DNA of 64,000 nucleotides. It comes from Cellvibrio sp. PSBB023. GTDB taxonomy: Bacteria; Pseudomonadota; Gammaproteobacteria; Pseudomonadales; Cellvibrionaceae. The notes under the pieces were generated by a model. That model searched no databases. It saw nothing but the letters and a program-made list of their open reading frames with translations, and was not told the DNA's origin. A program made the position numbers and the translations under genes. The DNA lies in assembly GCF_002007605.1 (NCBI RefSeq), contig NZ_CP019799.1:124001-188000 (forward strand), written 5' to 3'. Positions 1 through 7,578 of this stretch are shown piece after piece. How positions within the stretch are numbered: position 1 is the first letter of the stretch; every line of letters begins with the position of its first letter.

Positions 1-374
1 CAGTGGCGGCCTTGTTTGCGTATTAAAAATTGATCCAGTGCCGCGTTTTTTAGTTCTTGTTTGGTGCTACCGGTGCGTACATAGTATTCACCTTTGTAAC
101 TGACCGGGTAAAGCGCAGCTGGTACTTGAATTTCAATCAGCGCTTTACCATTTTCTTCTCGCAGATTTACCGGCAGTATTAGCCCCAATACATCGCGGAT
201 TTTGTTCGGCAAGTCTTCCAGCAGTTTTGCAGCATTACTAACACCAATAACTTCACCCGTATCATTTTTGCCAATTACCAGCAGGCCACCCTCCGCATTG
301 GCAAACGCGCAGATCCATTTTAAGTATTCATCGCGCCAGGTTTCCTTCCATTCCAGATTCTGGTGTTCACTCAT
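1..374 (-). CDS. AlbA_2/Schlafen-like putative DNA-binding protein, C-terminus cut by window edge
   Basis: Translating the minus strand from the ATG at 374 gives an open frame to the left edge, about 124 residues. It begins MSEHQNLEWKETWRDEY and continues with a segment FANAEGGLLVIGKNDTGEV, which is the typical start of the AlbA_2 (Schlafen AlbA-like) domain; YYVRTGSTKQEL near the edge is the usual end of that domain. Its start overlaps the hsdS stop by four bases (ATGA, 371-374), so it is translationally coupled to the restriction-modification operon. Genes of this type are frequent passengers in type I loci; their role there is not established. Many members carry an additional ATPase-like or winged-helix C-terminus, which would lie outside the window. 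Confidence 0.8.
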   Translation of the reverse strand, partial: MSEHQNLEWKETWRDEYLKWICAFANAEGGLLVIGKNDTGEVIGVSNAAKLLEDLPNKIRDVLGLILPVNLREENGKALIEIQVPAALYPVSYKGEYYVRTGSTKQELKNAALDQFLIRKQGRH

Positions 375-1558
375 ACTAATCGTATTCTCCCGGTGAGTAA
401 TTCCTGCATCATGCCTTGTTTGAGCATGCGTGTTTTTTCGAGGCGTTTTTCCAATGCGGCGATTTCGTTTTCTATATCGGAAATAACCTTAATTATTGCT
501 AATTGTTCCGCAGCTGTAGGAGGAAATAGCATTTCAAATGTTTGAAAGGTAGGTAAGCGCAAGGAATCAACTGTTGCTTTTACTGAGTTTTGCATAGCCC
601 AATTGCCAAAATTTTGACTCATGTATAAATGAATATATTGCCCTAAAACCTCATTTTTGAATTGAGAGATCACATAAACTCTCTGATGAGCATCAAAACG
701 TCCGTTAATGTAATGAAAAATATCACCAATTCGTCCTTCTCCTGGTACTAATATAGCTTCACACTCATATGAAAAGGTATTAATTCTTTCGATGGAATCA
801 GAGCGAACAAAGAATGGATATTGTCCATCAGCAACTTTATCTTCATTATTTCTACTCCCTGTTTTAATGTGCGCGACGTCCCCCAATTGTTTTATGTCCC
901 ATTTTTCGTTGAAACCTGATAAACGAGTTTTCCCTGTGAGCAATTGCTGCATAGTGGCTTGTTTAATATTACGCTTTTTGGCGATCAGTTTTGAAAGGCC
1001 TATTACTAATTCATCAGCGTCGGATAATGATGCGGCTATAATTTTTTGTTCAGCTTTATTTGAGGGCACTGGAATCGGAATAGTACCGATTTCGCTCATA
1101 TTGATCTTTTTGGGTGTTGCATTGATTAATGCTCTTCGCTCAACATCTCTAATAAATGCACTTGATTTTGTATAGCGATATAAAAATTCTGAAGCTACGT
1201 AATTGTTGGGCTTTAGTAGCGCCAAGCTAACATAAATACTGGCATTGACATCCCAATCTAAAAGTTTAGTATCTCCGATGATGCCAGCTGTAATTCGAGT
1301 CATTAAAATATCGCCACGTTCGGGCTTGCATCTTTTAATTAATAAGGCGTGCTCGGCCTCAGAAATAAATTTTGTATTGACAAAATCATTTGCGGTAATG
1401 TTTTCAACGCTGTAAAAGGGAATTCCATTGGAAACATATGTTGGTGTGAAATGTGTTCCATCGCAGATGGAGCGGCACAAATTTGATAAATGAATTGAGT
1501 CCCAATCTTGTGGAATGACGCCAATCTCTGTTTTCTGATATCCCTTTTTCAATTCCAT
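371..1558 (-). CDS. hsdS: Type I restriction-modification specificity subunit HsdS
   Basis: The 395-residue protein has the two-fold architecture of HsdS: two variable target-recognition domains, each followed by a conserved helical spacer. The spacers are visible as near-repeats, one in mid-protein (IKQATMQQLLTGKTRL) and one at the C-terminus (MLKQGMMQELLTGRIRL). N-terminal YQKTEIGVIPQDWD is a classic HsdS opening. It would give sequence specificity to the HsdM methyltransferase and to the HsdR nuclease. The start overlaps the end of hsdM by ten bases and the stop overlaps the next gene by four, so this is a tight operon. The gene is visibly more AT-rich than its chromosomal neighbours, as expected for a laterally acquired specificity gene. 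The recognition sequence cannot be read from the protein. Confidence 0.93.
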   Translation of the reverse strand: MELKKGYQKTEIGVIPQDWDSIHLSNLCRSICDGTHFTPTYVSNGIPFYSVENITANDFVNTKFISEAEHALLIKRCKPERGDILMTRITAGIIGDTKLLDWDVNASIYVSLALLKPNNYVASEFLYRYTKSSAFIRDVERRALINATPKKINMSEIGTIPIPVPSNKAEQKIIAASLSDADELVIGLSKLIAKKRNIKQATMQQLLTGKTRLSGFNEKWDIKQLGDVAHIKTGSRNNEDKVADGQYPFFVRSDSIERINTFSYECEAILVPGEGRIGDIFHYINGRFDAHQRVYVISQFKNEVLGQYIHLYMSQNFGNWAMQNSVKATVDSLRLPTFQTFEMLFPPTAAEQLAIIKVISDIENEIAALEKRLEKTRMLKQGMMQELLTGRIRLV

Positions 1559-4011
1559 ACCATCCCCATTTTCTTCAAATGCGCATCCACTTTTTCGGCT
1601 AGGACTGCGACTTCATCAACCAATTCTGATAATGGGGTATCGTAACGCTCCGCCAATTGGCGAATGCGAGAGGTTAGGGTTTGGCTAACACGATCCAATT
1701 CTGCTTGCACTTCAGCAGCGAGCTTGGCCAGCCATTTATCATCAACAACTATATTTTTTACATCGTCTTGCGAGAGCTTGGCATATTTGTCATGGGCAAG
1801 TTGGTCTAGCGCAGCATCTTGTTCTTTGATTGACCTTTTCAATTCACTTTTTTTGTCACTCAATTTCAACCATTGTTTTAAAACGGCGATTTCTTCTTTG
1901 GCGTCTTTATCGGTTTTGATTTCCTTTAAGCGCGCGTTTATTTCTGCTTTGGCAATTTTGTCCAAGCTACTGAAATAACTTTCTTCACCATTGTGCTCTT
2001 CTTCCAATTCCTGCAATTGGTTGATAGTTGTCTCCAGCTCAGCCTGAGATTCATCTAAGGCTGCTTGTTCTGCTGCAAAGTAGCGCGCGACTATGTAATT
2101 TTTAGGAATTAAATCGCAGGCCCAGCCTTTATCTTTGGTTTTGCCTTTTTTGTCGATTTCAATAATACGTACGGGTTTGGCAAGCCAGCCATCAACGGAA
2201 ATTAGATAGCAATCGTCCTGCATGGTTTCTGCCCAATAGTCCATCAGATGTTGGTAAATATCATAGGCATCCAACAATGGTTGGGTTTTGAAACGTGCAA
2301 GCAGGTCTTCCGAAATTTCTTCAATTAATTCTTTCGGGTGACCATTTTTTCCAAAGCCCTTGAGTTTGGGGGTATTGGTTTTTTTCCATTTTCCAAACAC
2401 GGCGTATGCAGCCTCATTGAACGCGATAAACTCAGCGTGGTTCAGAATGGCTTGTTTGATTTGGCTAATAGGTAAACGTAATTGGCTGTAGCCTTTGCGG
2501 TCAGCTTTTTTAAACAAAGCTGTGCGTAATGCTGGCATTTTTTGCCAATAGGCCGCCAGTGGTAATTCCGCATCGTCCAAATCGCGGTTGGGAATACCAC
2601 CATTTAAATGAGCATCTATATCCTGCAGATCTTCCGGTTCACTGGAATCTATATAACGCGGCAAGTTGAGGTTGAAATCATTTTTTGCGTCGGCAATTTC
2701 TGCCAGCGGCACCATGCGCGCATAGCGTGGTATATCGGTTTGCTTGTGCGTGGGATTAGATAGCTTATGAAAGCTATCCACAATTTTGTGAATATCCTGC
2801 TCACGCAAACGGTTTTTATTGCCGTCTTTAATAAAGCCTTTGCTGGCATCAATCATTAATATGCCTTTACGCGCTTGGGCATTTTCCTTATCCAGCACCA
2901 AAATACAGGCGGGAATTCCCGTACCATAAAACAAATTGGCAGGCAGGCCGATAATAGCTTTGAGTATCCCAGATTCGATTAATTTCTTGCGAATAACAGC
3001 TTCCGCATTACCACGGAAAAGCACGCCGTGCGGAAGTATGCACGCCGCTTTACCTTTGCCGGGTTTCATAGAGCGGATGATATGCAGTAGATAAGCATAG
3101 TCACCCTGCTTGGCGGGTGGTTCGCCCCAGCTAAAACGCTGATAAGGATCTTTCAATGGTGTAAGGCCGGTGCTCCAGGCTTTGTCAGAAAATGGCGGGT
3201 TAGCTACTACATAATCATAAGTACGCAGCTGTTCCCCATCTTTAAACTTTGGGTTGGCTAGTGTGTTGCCACTGAGAATATTTGCTGTCGGAAAATCGTG
3301 CAGGATCATGTTCATACGCGCAAGACCAGCGGTCGTAACATCTTTCTCCTGACCTTCTAGAGTAATACGTTTTTTTGCTCCTGCTTCAGCAGCTACCTTT
3401 AACAGTAATGAACCTGAACCACAGGTTGGGTCATAAGCCGTGGTGCGTGCGGTAGCATTTTCCGGTGATATGCCAATGACTTTTGCCAGCACACGGCTGA
3501 CTTCAGACGGTGTATAAAATTGGCCTTTGCTTTTACCTGAGTCCTGCGCGAAATGACGCATGAGATATTCGTAGGCATCACCCAAAATGTCGTCGTGTTC
3601 TGCACGATTTTTTGAAAAATCCAATTCAGGCTTTTGAAAAATGGCAATCAGATTGGTGAGTTTTTCTACTTTATCCGCGCCTTCGCCAAGCTTGTTGGAA
3701 TCATCGAAATCGGGAAAATCACTACGTGCCAAACGCGTATTCGCATCAATTAATGGTTGAATGACTTTTTTGTTGATCTTATCGCCTATGTCAGGTTTCC
3801 CCTTTAAAGCGACCATGTCTTTAAAGCTGGCACCTTTTGGAATTTTTACCGGCGGAGCAAATTCATCGGAGTCTGCATATTTATCAGTAATGTATTTGAT
3901 AAATAGCATAAAAAGGACGTAGTCCTTATATTGGCTGGCATCCATACCACCGCGCAGCTCGTCGCATGAAGCCCAAAGGGATGAGTAAAGATCAGATTTT
4001 TTAATGGCCAT
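1549..4011 (-). CDS. hsdM: Type I restriction-modification N6-adenine methyltransferase HsdM
   Basis: An 820-residue protein with an HsdM N-terminal helical domain (roughly residues 5-130) and an N6-adenine methyltransferase domain. The SAM-binding motif I DPTCGSGSLL lies near residue 194 and the catalytic motif IV NPPF near residue 271. The last 250 or so residues are charged, rich in Glu and Lys and likely coiled coil (around QAELETTINQLQELEEEHN), making the protein longer than the common 500-residue HsdM. It methylates host DNA together with HsdS and is first in the operon hsdM-hsdS-AlbA_2. The methionine at 4011 gives the normal HsdM N-terminus (MAIKKSDLYSSLWASCDELRGG). The restriction subunit hsdR is absent from the window and may lie beyond the left edge. 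Confidence 0.95.
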   Translation of the reverse strand: MAIKKSDLYSSLWASCDELRGGMDASQYKDYVLFMLFIKYITDKYADSDEFAPPVKIPKGASFKDMVALKGKPDIGDKINKKVIQPLIDANTRLARSDFPDFDDSNKLGEGADKVEKLTNLIAIFQKPELDFSKNRAEHDDILGDAYEYLMRHFAQDSGKSKGQFYTPSEVSRVLAKVIGISPENATARTTAYDPTCGSGSLLLKVAAEAGAKKRITLEGQEKDVTTAGLARMNMILHDFPTANILSGNTLANPKFKDGEQLRTYDYVVANPPFSDKAWSTGLTPLKDPYQRFSWGEPPAKQGDYAYLLHIIRSMKPGKGKAACILPHGVLFRGNAEAVIRKKLIESGILKAIIGLPANLFYGTGIPACILVLDKENAQARKGILMIDASKGFIKDGNKNRLREQDIHKIVDSFHKLSNPTHKQTDIPRYARMVPLAEIADAKNDFNLNLPRYIDSSEPEDLQDIDAHLNGGIPNRDLDDAELPLAAYWQKMPALRTALFKKADRKGYSQLRLPISQIKQAILNHAEFIAFNEAAYAVFGKWKKTNTPKLKGFGKNGHPKELIEEISEDLLARFKTQPLLDAYDIYQHLMDYWAETMQDDCYLISVDGWLAKPVRIIEIDKKGKTKDKGWACDLIPKNYIVARYFAAEQAALDESQAELETTINQLQELEEEHNGEESYFSSLDKIAKAEINARLKEIKTDKDAKEEIAVLKQWLKLSDKKSELKRSIKEQDAALDQLAHDKYAKLSQDDVKNIVVDDKWLAKLAAEVQAELDRVSQTLTSRIRQLAERYDTPLSELVDEVAVLAEKVDAHLKKMGMVWN

Positions 4012-4190
4012 GGGTAAAACAAATCCTGAGATTGCAATTTGTATTGGTGGTATTTGATTAATCCCACCATTTATTTAAGGCTTGCTCTTGGCGAAATGAA
4101 TACTAATTGTAATAAGGATAAGGCGCCAATGATCTGCCTATTATTTGTTTACTTTAGGTCGAGATAACTTGAAGGGAGTTTAAAACAAAA

Positions 4191-4218
4191 ACCCGATCAT
4201 TTCTGATCGGGTTTTTTA
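4191..4218. terminator. Rho-independent terminator downstream of tmRNA
   Basis: Arms ACCCGATCA (4191-4199) and TGATCGGGT (4204-4212) form a perfect stem with a four-base loop and T-rich flanks on both strands. It sits about 16 bases beyond the tmRNA 3' end and can end tmRNA transcription on the minus strand. Confidence 0.8.
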
Positions 4219-4227
4219 TTTGGTATT

Positions 4228-4582
4228 TGGTGGAGCCGGGGGGATTTGAACCCCCGTCCGCCAGCACTCCATCCTCGGCTCTACATGTTTAGGTCCGTTT
4301 ATTAATTTAACGCTTATCAGCCCAACAGGCAGGACGAAAAGCGCGATCCTGTAGAGTTTTAGCAGCGCCGCACCAGGCTTACTTTGCTGCGATCCAGTTC
4401 TGTATGACGGGCTCTAACGCGGTACTGGCACCTTGTTACAGACCGTTAGCAGCGATTAAGCTGCTAAAGCGTAAGAATCGTCGTTTGCGACTATTCAAGT
4501 ACAGCTTTGGATTAACGTGATTGGCTGTCATCACGACATGCACCTTGGGCTTTGTTACCAGCGTCGAATCCAAATCGACCCC
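4228..4582 (-). ncRNA. ssrA: tmRNA (transfer-messenger RNA)
   Basis: Read on the minus strand the RNA starts GGGGTCGATTTGGATTCGACG and ends with a T-arm (GGGTTCAAATCCC) and an encoded CCA at 4228-4230. The 5' GGGGUCG pairs with 3' CGGCUCC to form the tRNA-like acceptor stem. The tag reading frame occupies 4456-4488 and encodes ANDDSYALAA followed by TAA, with the resume codon GCA. The length of 355 nt is normal for a one-piece gammaproteobacterial tmRNA. It rescues stalled ribosomes with SmpB. The 3' end of ssrA is a frequent integration site for mobile islands, and here the type I RM operon lies immediately beyond it. Confidence 0.97.
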
Positions 4583-4663
4583 AATCGCTTAACTTTTGGC
4601 CTGTTCTTGCGAACATTCCCCGTTCAAGCCAGCGAGTGGCGGCATTCTACTCCTAATCGCTAC

Positions 4664-5680
4664 TTAACGGTAGGGATCAATCGTTTCAATACTTCCATCT
4701 GCCTTGTGAGTAAGTGGGGCCATCTTGATGGATCTCAAGTGGGTGATGCCTTGAGAGAGTACTGAGTCGTGGTAGAACAGGTACCACTGGTCCTGGTATT
4801 TGCAGACGGAGTGGTGGGTTGTCCAGCCTACTACCGGGGTGAGTATCTGCCCACGGTAGGTGAAGGGGCCGTAGGGGTTGTCGCCGGTGGCGTAGCACAA
4901 AAAGTGGGTGTTGCCGGTGGAGTAGGAGAAGTAGTACAGACCGTTGTGTTTGTGCACCCATGAGGCCTCAAAGAAGCGGCGGTCATGGTCGCCAGCGAGC
5001 AGTGGTTGGCCGTTTTCATCCAGGATCTGGATTTCACGCGGCTCTTCAGCAAACTCTTTCATGTCGTCGCTGAGGCGCGCGATGATGGGGCCGAGTGCTG
5101 GTTCGTGGTCGGCGGGTTCGCCCAGGTCGGCGTGGTATTGGTTGTTGCGGTAGTTTTGCAACTGGCCACCCCAAATGCCACCGAGGTACATGTAGTAGTT
5201 ACCATCGTCGTCTTCAAATACAGCTGGGTCGATAGAGTAGCTGCCTTTGATGGCTTCGGGTTCAGCGGTGAAAGGGCCGGTAGGTGAATCGCTTACCGCC
5301 ACGCCGATTTGGAAGATGTCGTCTGCGCGCTTGGCCGGGAAGTATAAGTAGTACTTGCCATTTTTATGGGCGGCGTCTGGTGCCCACATTTGGCGCTGGG
5401 CCCAGGGAACGTCTTTCACATGCAATGCAACACCGTTGTCCACGGCGGGGCTGTCGGGCGAGTCGAGGGAGATTACGTGGTAATCCTCCATGCCAAAATG
5501 GTCGCCATTGTCGTTAAACGGAATGCCCGCTTCGATATCGTGGGATGGATAAATATAAATCTTGCCATTAAACACATGGGCCGATGGGTCGGCGGTGTAG
5601 ATGTGTTCTACCAAGGGTTGGGAAATGGCGCGGGCCTTGTAGTCGGCGACGACTTCGGGTGCTAGTAATTCTTCAGCCAT
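4664..5680 (-). CDS. Glycoside hydrolase family 43, cytoplasmic (xylosidase/arabinofuranosidase type)
   Basis: A 338-residue single-domain GH43 five-bladed propeller. The expected catalytic carboxylates are visible: Asp31 in TADPSAHVF (general base), Asp151 in SIDPAVFEDDDGNYY (pKa modulator) and Glu238 in RRFFEASWVHK (general acid). There is no signal peptide, so the enzyme should act in the cytoplasm on imported oligosaccharides. It follows the GPH transporter gene by 57 bp on the same strand, behind a good AGAGAGAA ribosome-binding site. The N-terminal style resembles GH43 subfamily 1 beta-xylosidases, but subfamily and substrate (xylo- or arabino-oligosaccharides) are inferred. Confidence 0.88.
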   Translation of the reverse strand: MAEELLAPEVVADYKARAISQPLVEHIYTADPSAHVFNGKIYIYPSHDIEAGIPFNDNGDHFGMEDYHVISLDSPDSPAVDNGVALHVKDVPWAQRQMWAPDAAHKNGKYYLYFPAKRADDIFQIGVAVSDSPTGPFTAEPEAIKGSYSIDPAVFEDDDGNYYMYLGGIWGGQLQNYRNNQYHADLGEPADHEPALGPIIARLSDDMKEFAEEPREIQILDENGQPLLAGDHDRRFFEASWVHKHNGLYYFSYSTGNTHFLCYATGDNPYGPFTYRGQILTPVVGWTTHHSVCKYQDQWYLFYHDSVLSQGITHLRSIKMAPLTHKADGSIETIDPYR

Positions 5681-5737
5681 ACAATTCTCTCTACATCTGG
5701 TTCAAAACAAGTGTGTTAATAATAGGGTTGCTGCGCG

Positions 5738-7240
5738 TTATCTTCCGGCGGCTTGGCGACGACTATTCAGGTCAGCTTCAATTTGCGATTCCAGGGTTTT
5801 ATTGATCGCATAGAAGAACATACAACCCACCGCGATAAAGAAGGGGAGCGATGCAAATACGCTCACAGCGGTTTTAATGCCTTCTATTGTTTCCGCATTT
5901 TGAACATCCAGTGCGGCATCGTAACCGTAGTGCGCAAGCAGCGCGGCACCCAGTGAGCCACCAATGGTCAAGCCGAGTTTTAAGCCGAGAATCATCGCCG
6001 AAAAAATAATGGCGGTAGCGCGGCGGTTATTTTTCCATTCGGAATAGTCCGCTACGTCGGCAATCATCGCCCAGAGTAATGGAATGGTGATGCCGTAGAA
6101 AAAGCCGTGCAGGATTTGCGAGACAAACACTATGCCGATGCTTTCGGCGGCGTAAAAATTAAACGCGAAAACAAACAGGGTAGATACAAACAGCGCAGCG
6201 GCAAACACGTTGCGCTTGCCAAATTTATCGGCAAGGTTTTTGGAGAAGCCAATGCCGATAATCATCATGATAATGCCGCAGCCGTTAAATAAGCTGAAGG
6301 TGGAGGTCGGTGCATCTTTCGGCCACTGGAATTCAGACAGGCCCATGCTGGTGAGCAGGGCGTTTAAGCCGGCGATAAAACCATTGAAGCCAATGTCATC
6401 CAAAAACTGTGCGAGGTGTGCTTCGCTCAGGTAATTTTCAAAGTAGAAAATGTACATGCCGCCTTTGAGCGCGAGGGTGACAAATACCAGGATGGTCACA
6501 ATCAGCATGATGATCCAGGGAATATTTTTGAACAGGTCGGACAAGTCCTGAGCCACGCTGTTGCGTGTTTCTACGACGGGCAGGATGCGCTCTTTGGTGG
6601 TGATAAAGGCAATCAAAAAGAAAATCGTACCGGTGATGGAGAACACCAGCATGGTGTTGTGGAAGCCTACGGCTTTGTCGCCATCACCCAAAATCAACAC
6701 CAGCGGCAAGAGCAGTACCTGGATAATAAATTGCGCCACCATCACCGCCACAAAGCGGTAGGCAGACAAGCTGTTGCGCTCGGCCATGTTGCCGGTGAGC
6801 ACGCCGCTCAGTGCCGAGTAGGGCAGATTGTTGGCCGCGTAGATCACCAGCAACAGGATGTAAGTCGCAAAGGCGTAGATCACCTTGCCGTTTTCATCAA
6901 AATCCGGGGTGCTAAACGCCAGCAGCGCCAAGGCGCCAAAGGGAATGGATGTCCAGAGCAGCCAGGGACGGAACTTGCCCCAGCGGGTATTGGTGCGGTC
7001 GGCAATGACCCCCATCACCGGGGTGAAAAAGGCACCAAATATACCGCCGGCAGCCATGATCATCGCGGCTTTACCGGCAGAAATGCCATAAACATCGGTA
7101 TAGAAGAAGGCGAGGAAGGTCACCAGGGTTTGGAAAATCAGGTTAGCGGCTAAATCGCCGAGGCTATAACCCACTTTTTCAACAACGGAAAGTTTGTGTG
7201 CAGAGGCCGGCGGAGCGGCTTGGGCAATGGCTTGCGTCAT
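5738..7240 (-). CDS. GPH-family (MFS) sugar:cation symporter
   Basis: A 500-residue, roughly 12-helix membrane protein of the glycoside-pentoside-hexuronide:cation symporter family. The opening KVGYSLGDLAANLIFQTL and the loop motif GVIADRTNTRWGKFRPWLLW are family signatures (MelB/XylP/XynT type). It would bring oligosaccharides or glycosides into the cytoplasm with a cation. A hydrophilic insert between helices about halfway along (IGFNGFIAGLNALLTSMGL region) is longer than in MelB. It is co-directional with the downstream GH43 gene, 57 bp away, which supports joint import and hydrolysis of hemicellulose fragments. The substrate is inferred from context only. Confidence 0.9.
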   Translation of the reverse strand: MTQAIAQAAPPASAHKLSVVEKVGYSLGDLAANLIFQTLVTFLAFFYTDVYGISAGKAAMIMAAGGIFGAFFTPVMGVIADRTNTRWGKFRPWLLWTSIPFGALALLAFSTPDFDENGKVIYAFATYILLLVIYAANNLPYSALSGVLTGNMAERNSLSAYRFVAVMVAQFIIQVLLLPLVLILGDGDKAVGFHNTMLVFSITGTIFFLIAFITTKERILPVVETRNSVAQDLSDLFKNIPWIIMLIVTILVFVTLALKGGMYIFYFENYLSEAHLAQFLDDIGFNGFIAGLNALLTSMGLSEFQWPKDAPTSTFSLFNGCGIIMMIIGIGFSKNLADKFGKRNVFAAALFVSTLFVFAFNFYAAESIGIVFVSQILHGFFYGITIPLLWAMIADVADYSEWKNNRRATAIIFSAMILGLKLGLTIGGSLGAALLAHYGYDAALDVQNAETIEGIKTAVSVFASLPFFIAVGCMFFYAINKTLESQIEADLNSRRQAAGR

Positions 7241-7578
7241 GGTGATCTCATCTTGTTATTGGTGGTTTGGTCTTGCTTGTGTACTTGTGGGCATAGCATC
7301 CCTTAAAAGTCTCTTATAGTCAATGAGCGTATAAGGGGGTTGGCGTCTGAAATAGCCAAGCTCCAGGTTCCCGGGCGGGCTCTTGGCTGGCCCAAAATAT
7401 ATTTCGTAAAGCGGCTCAAGCCCTGTAGCTTTTTTACTCAGGCGCTCTATATGATGCGCCAGTCTTGGCACCTGAATCACTGGTGCCGACGATCTTCTCT
7501 AGCTTACTGCCATGTAATGATGGTTAGCCAAGGAGATATGGAACTAATAATAACGGCAATTTAATTCAGGTGGATGTA
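7241..7578. promoter_or_regulatory. Divergent control region between GPH transporter and poly-Ser lipoprotein
   Basis: These 338 bp hold no gene I can support. Two dyads are visible: GGCGC/GCGCC around 7441-7460, and GGCACC (7467-7472)/GGTGCC (7482-7487) with a nine-base spacer. They could be operators for the divergent genes. No clear -35/-10 pair was identified. Confidence 0.35.

Noticed and set aside
4602..4617. TGTTC-N4-GAACA dyad upstream of tmRNA as an SOS box
   Set aside because: It does not match the gammaproteobacterial CTG-N10-CAG LexA core, and tmRNA is not known to need such control.
6416..7153. 245-codon open frame on the plus strand
   Set aside because: It lies antisense to the well-supported GPH transporter, and its translation is low in complexity and His/Gln-rich, typical of a shadow frame.
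7256..7564. Two 74-codon frames in the GPH-lipoprotein gap
   Set aside because: They overlap each other on opposite strands, and neither has a recognisable domain or convincing start.
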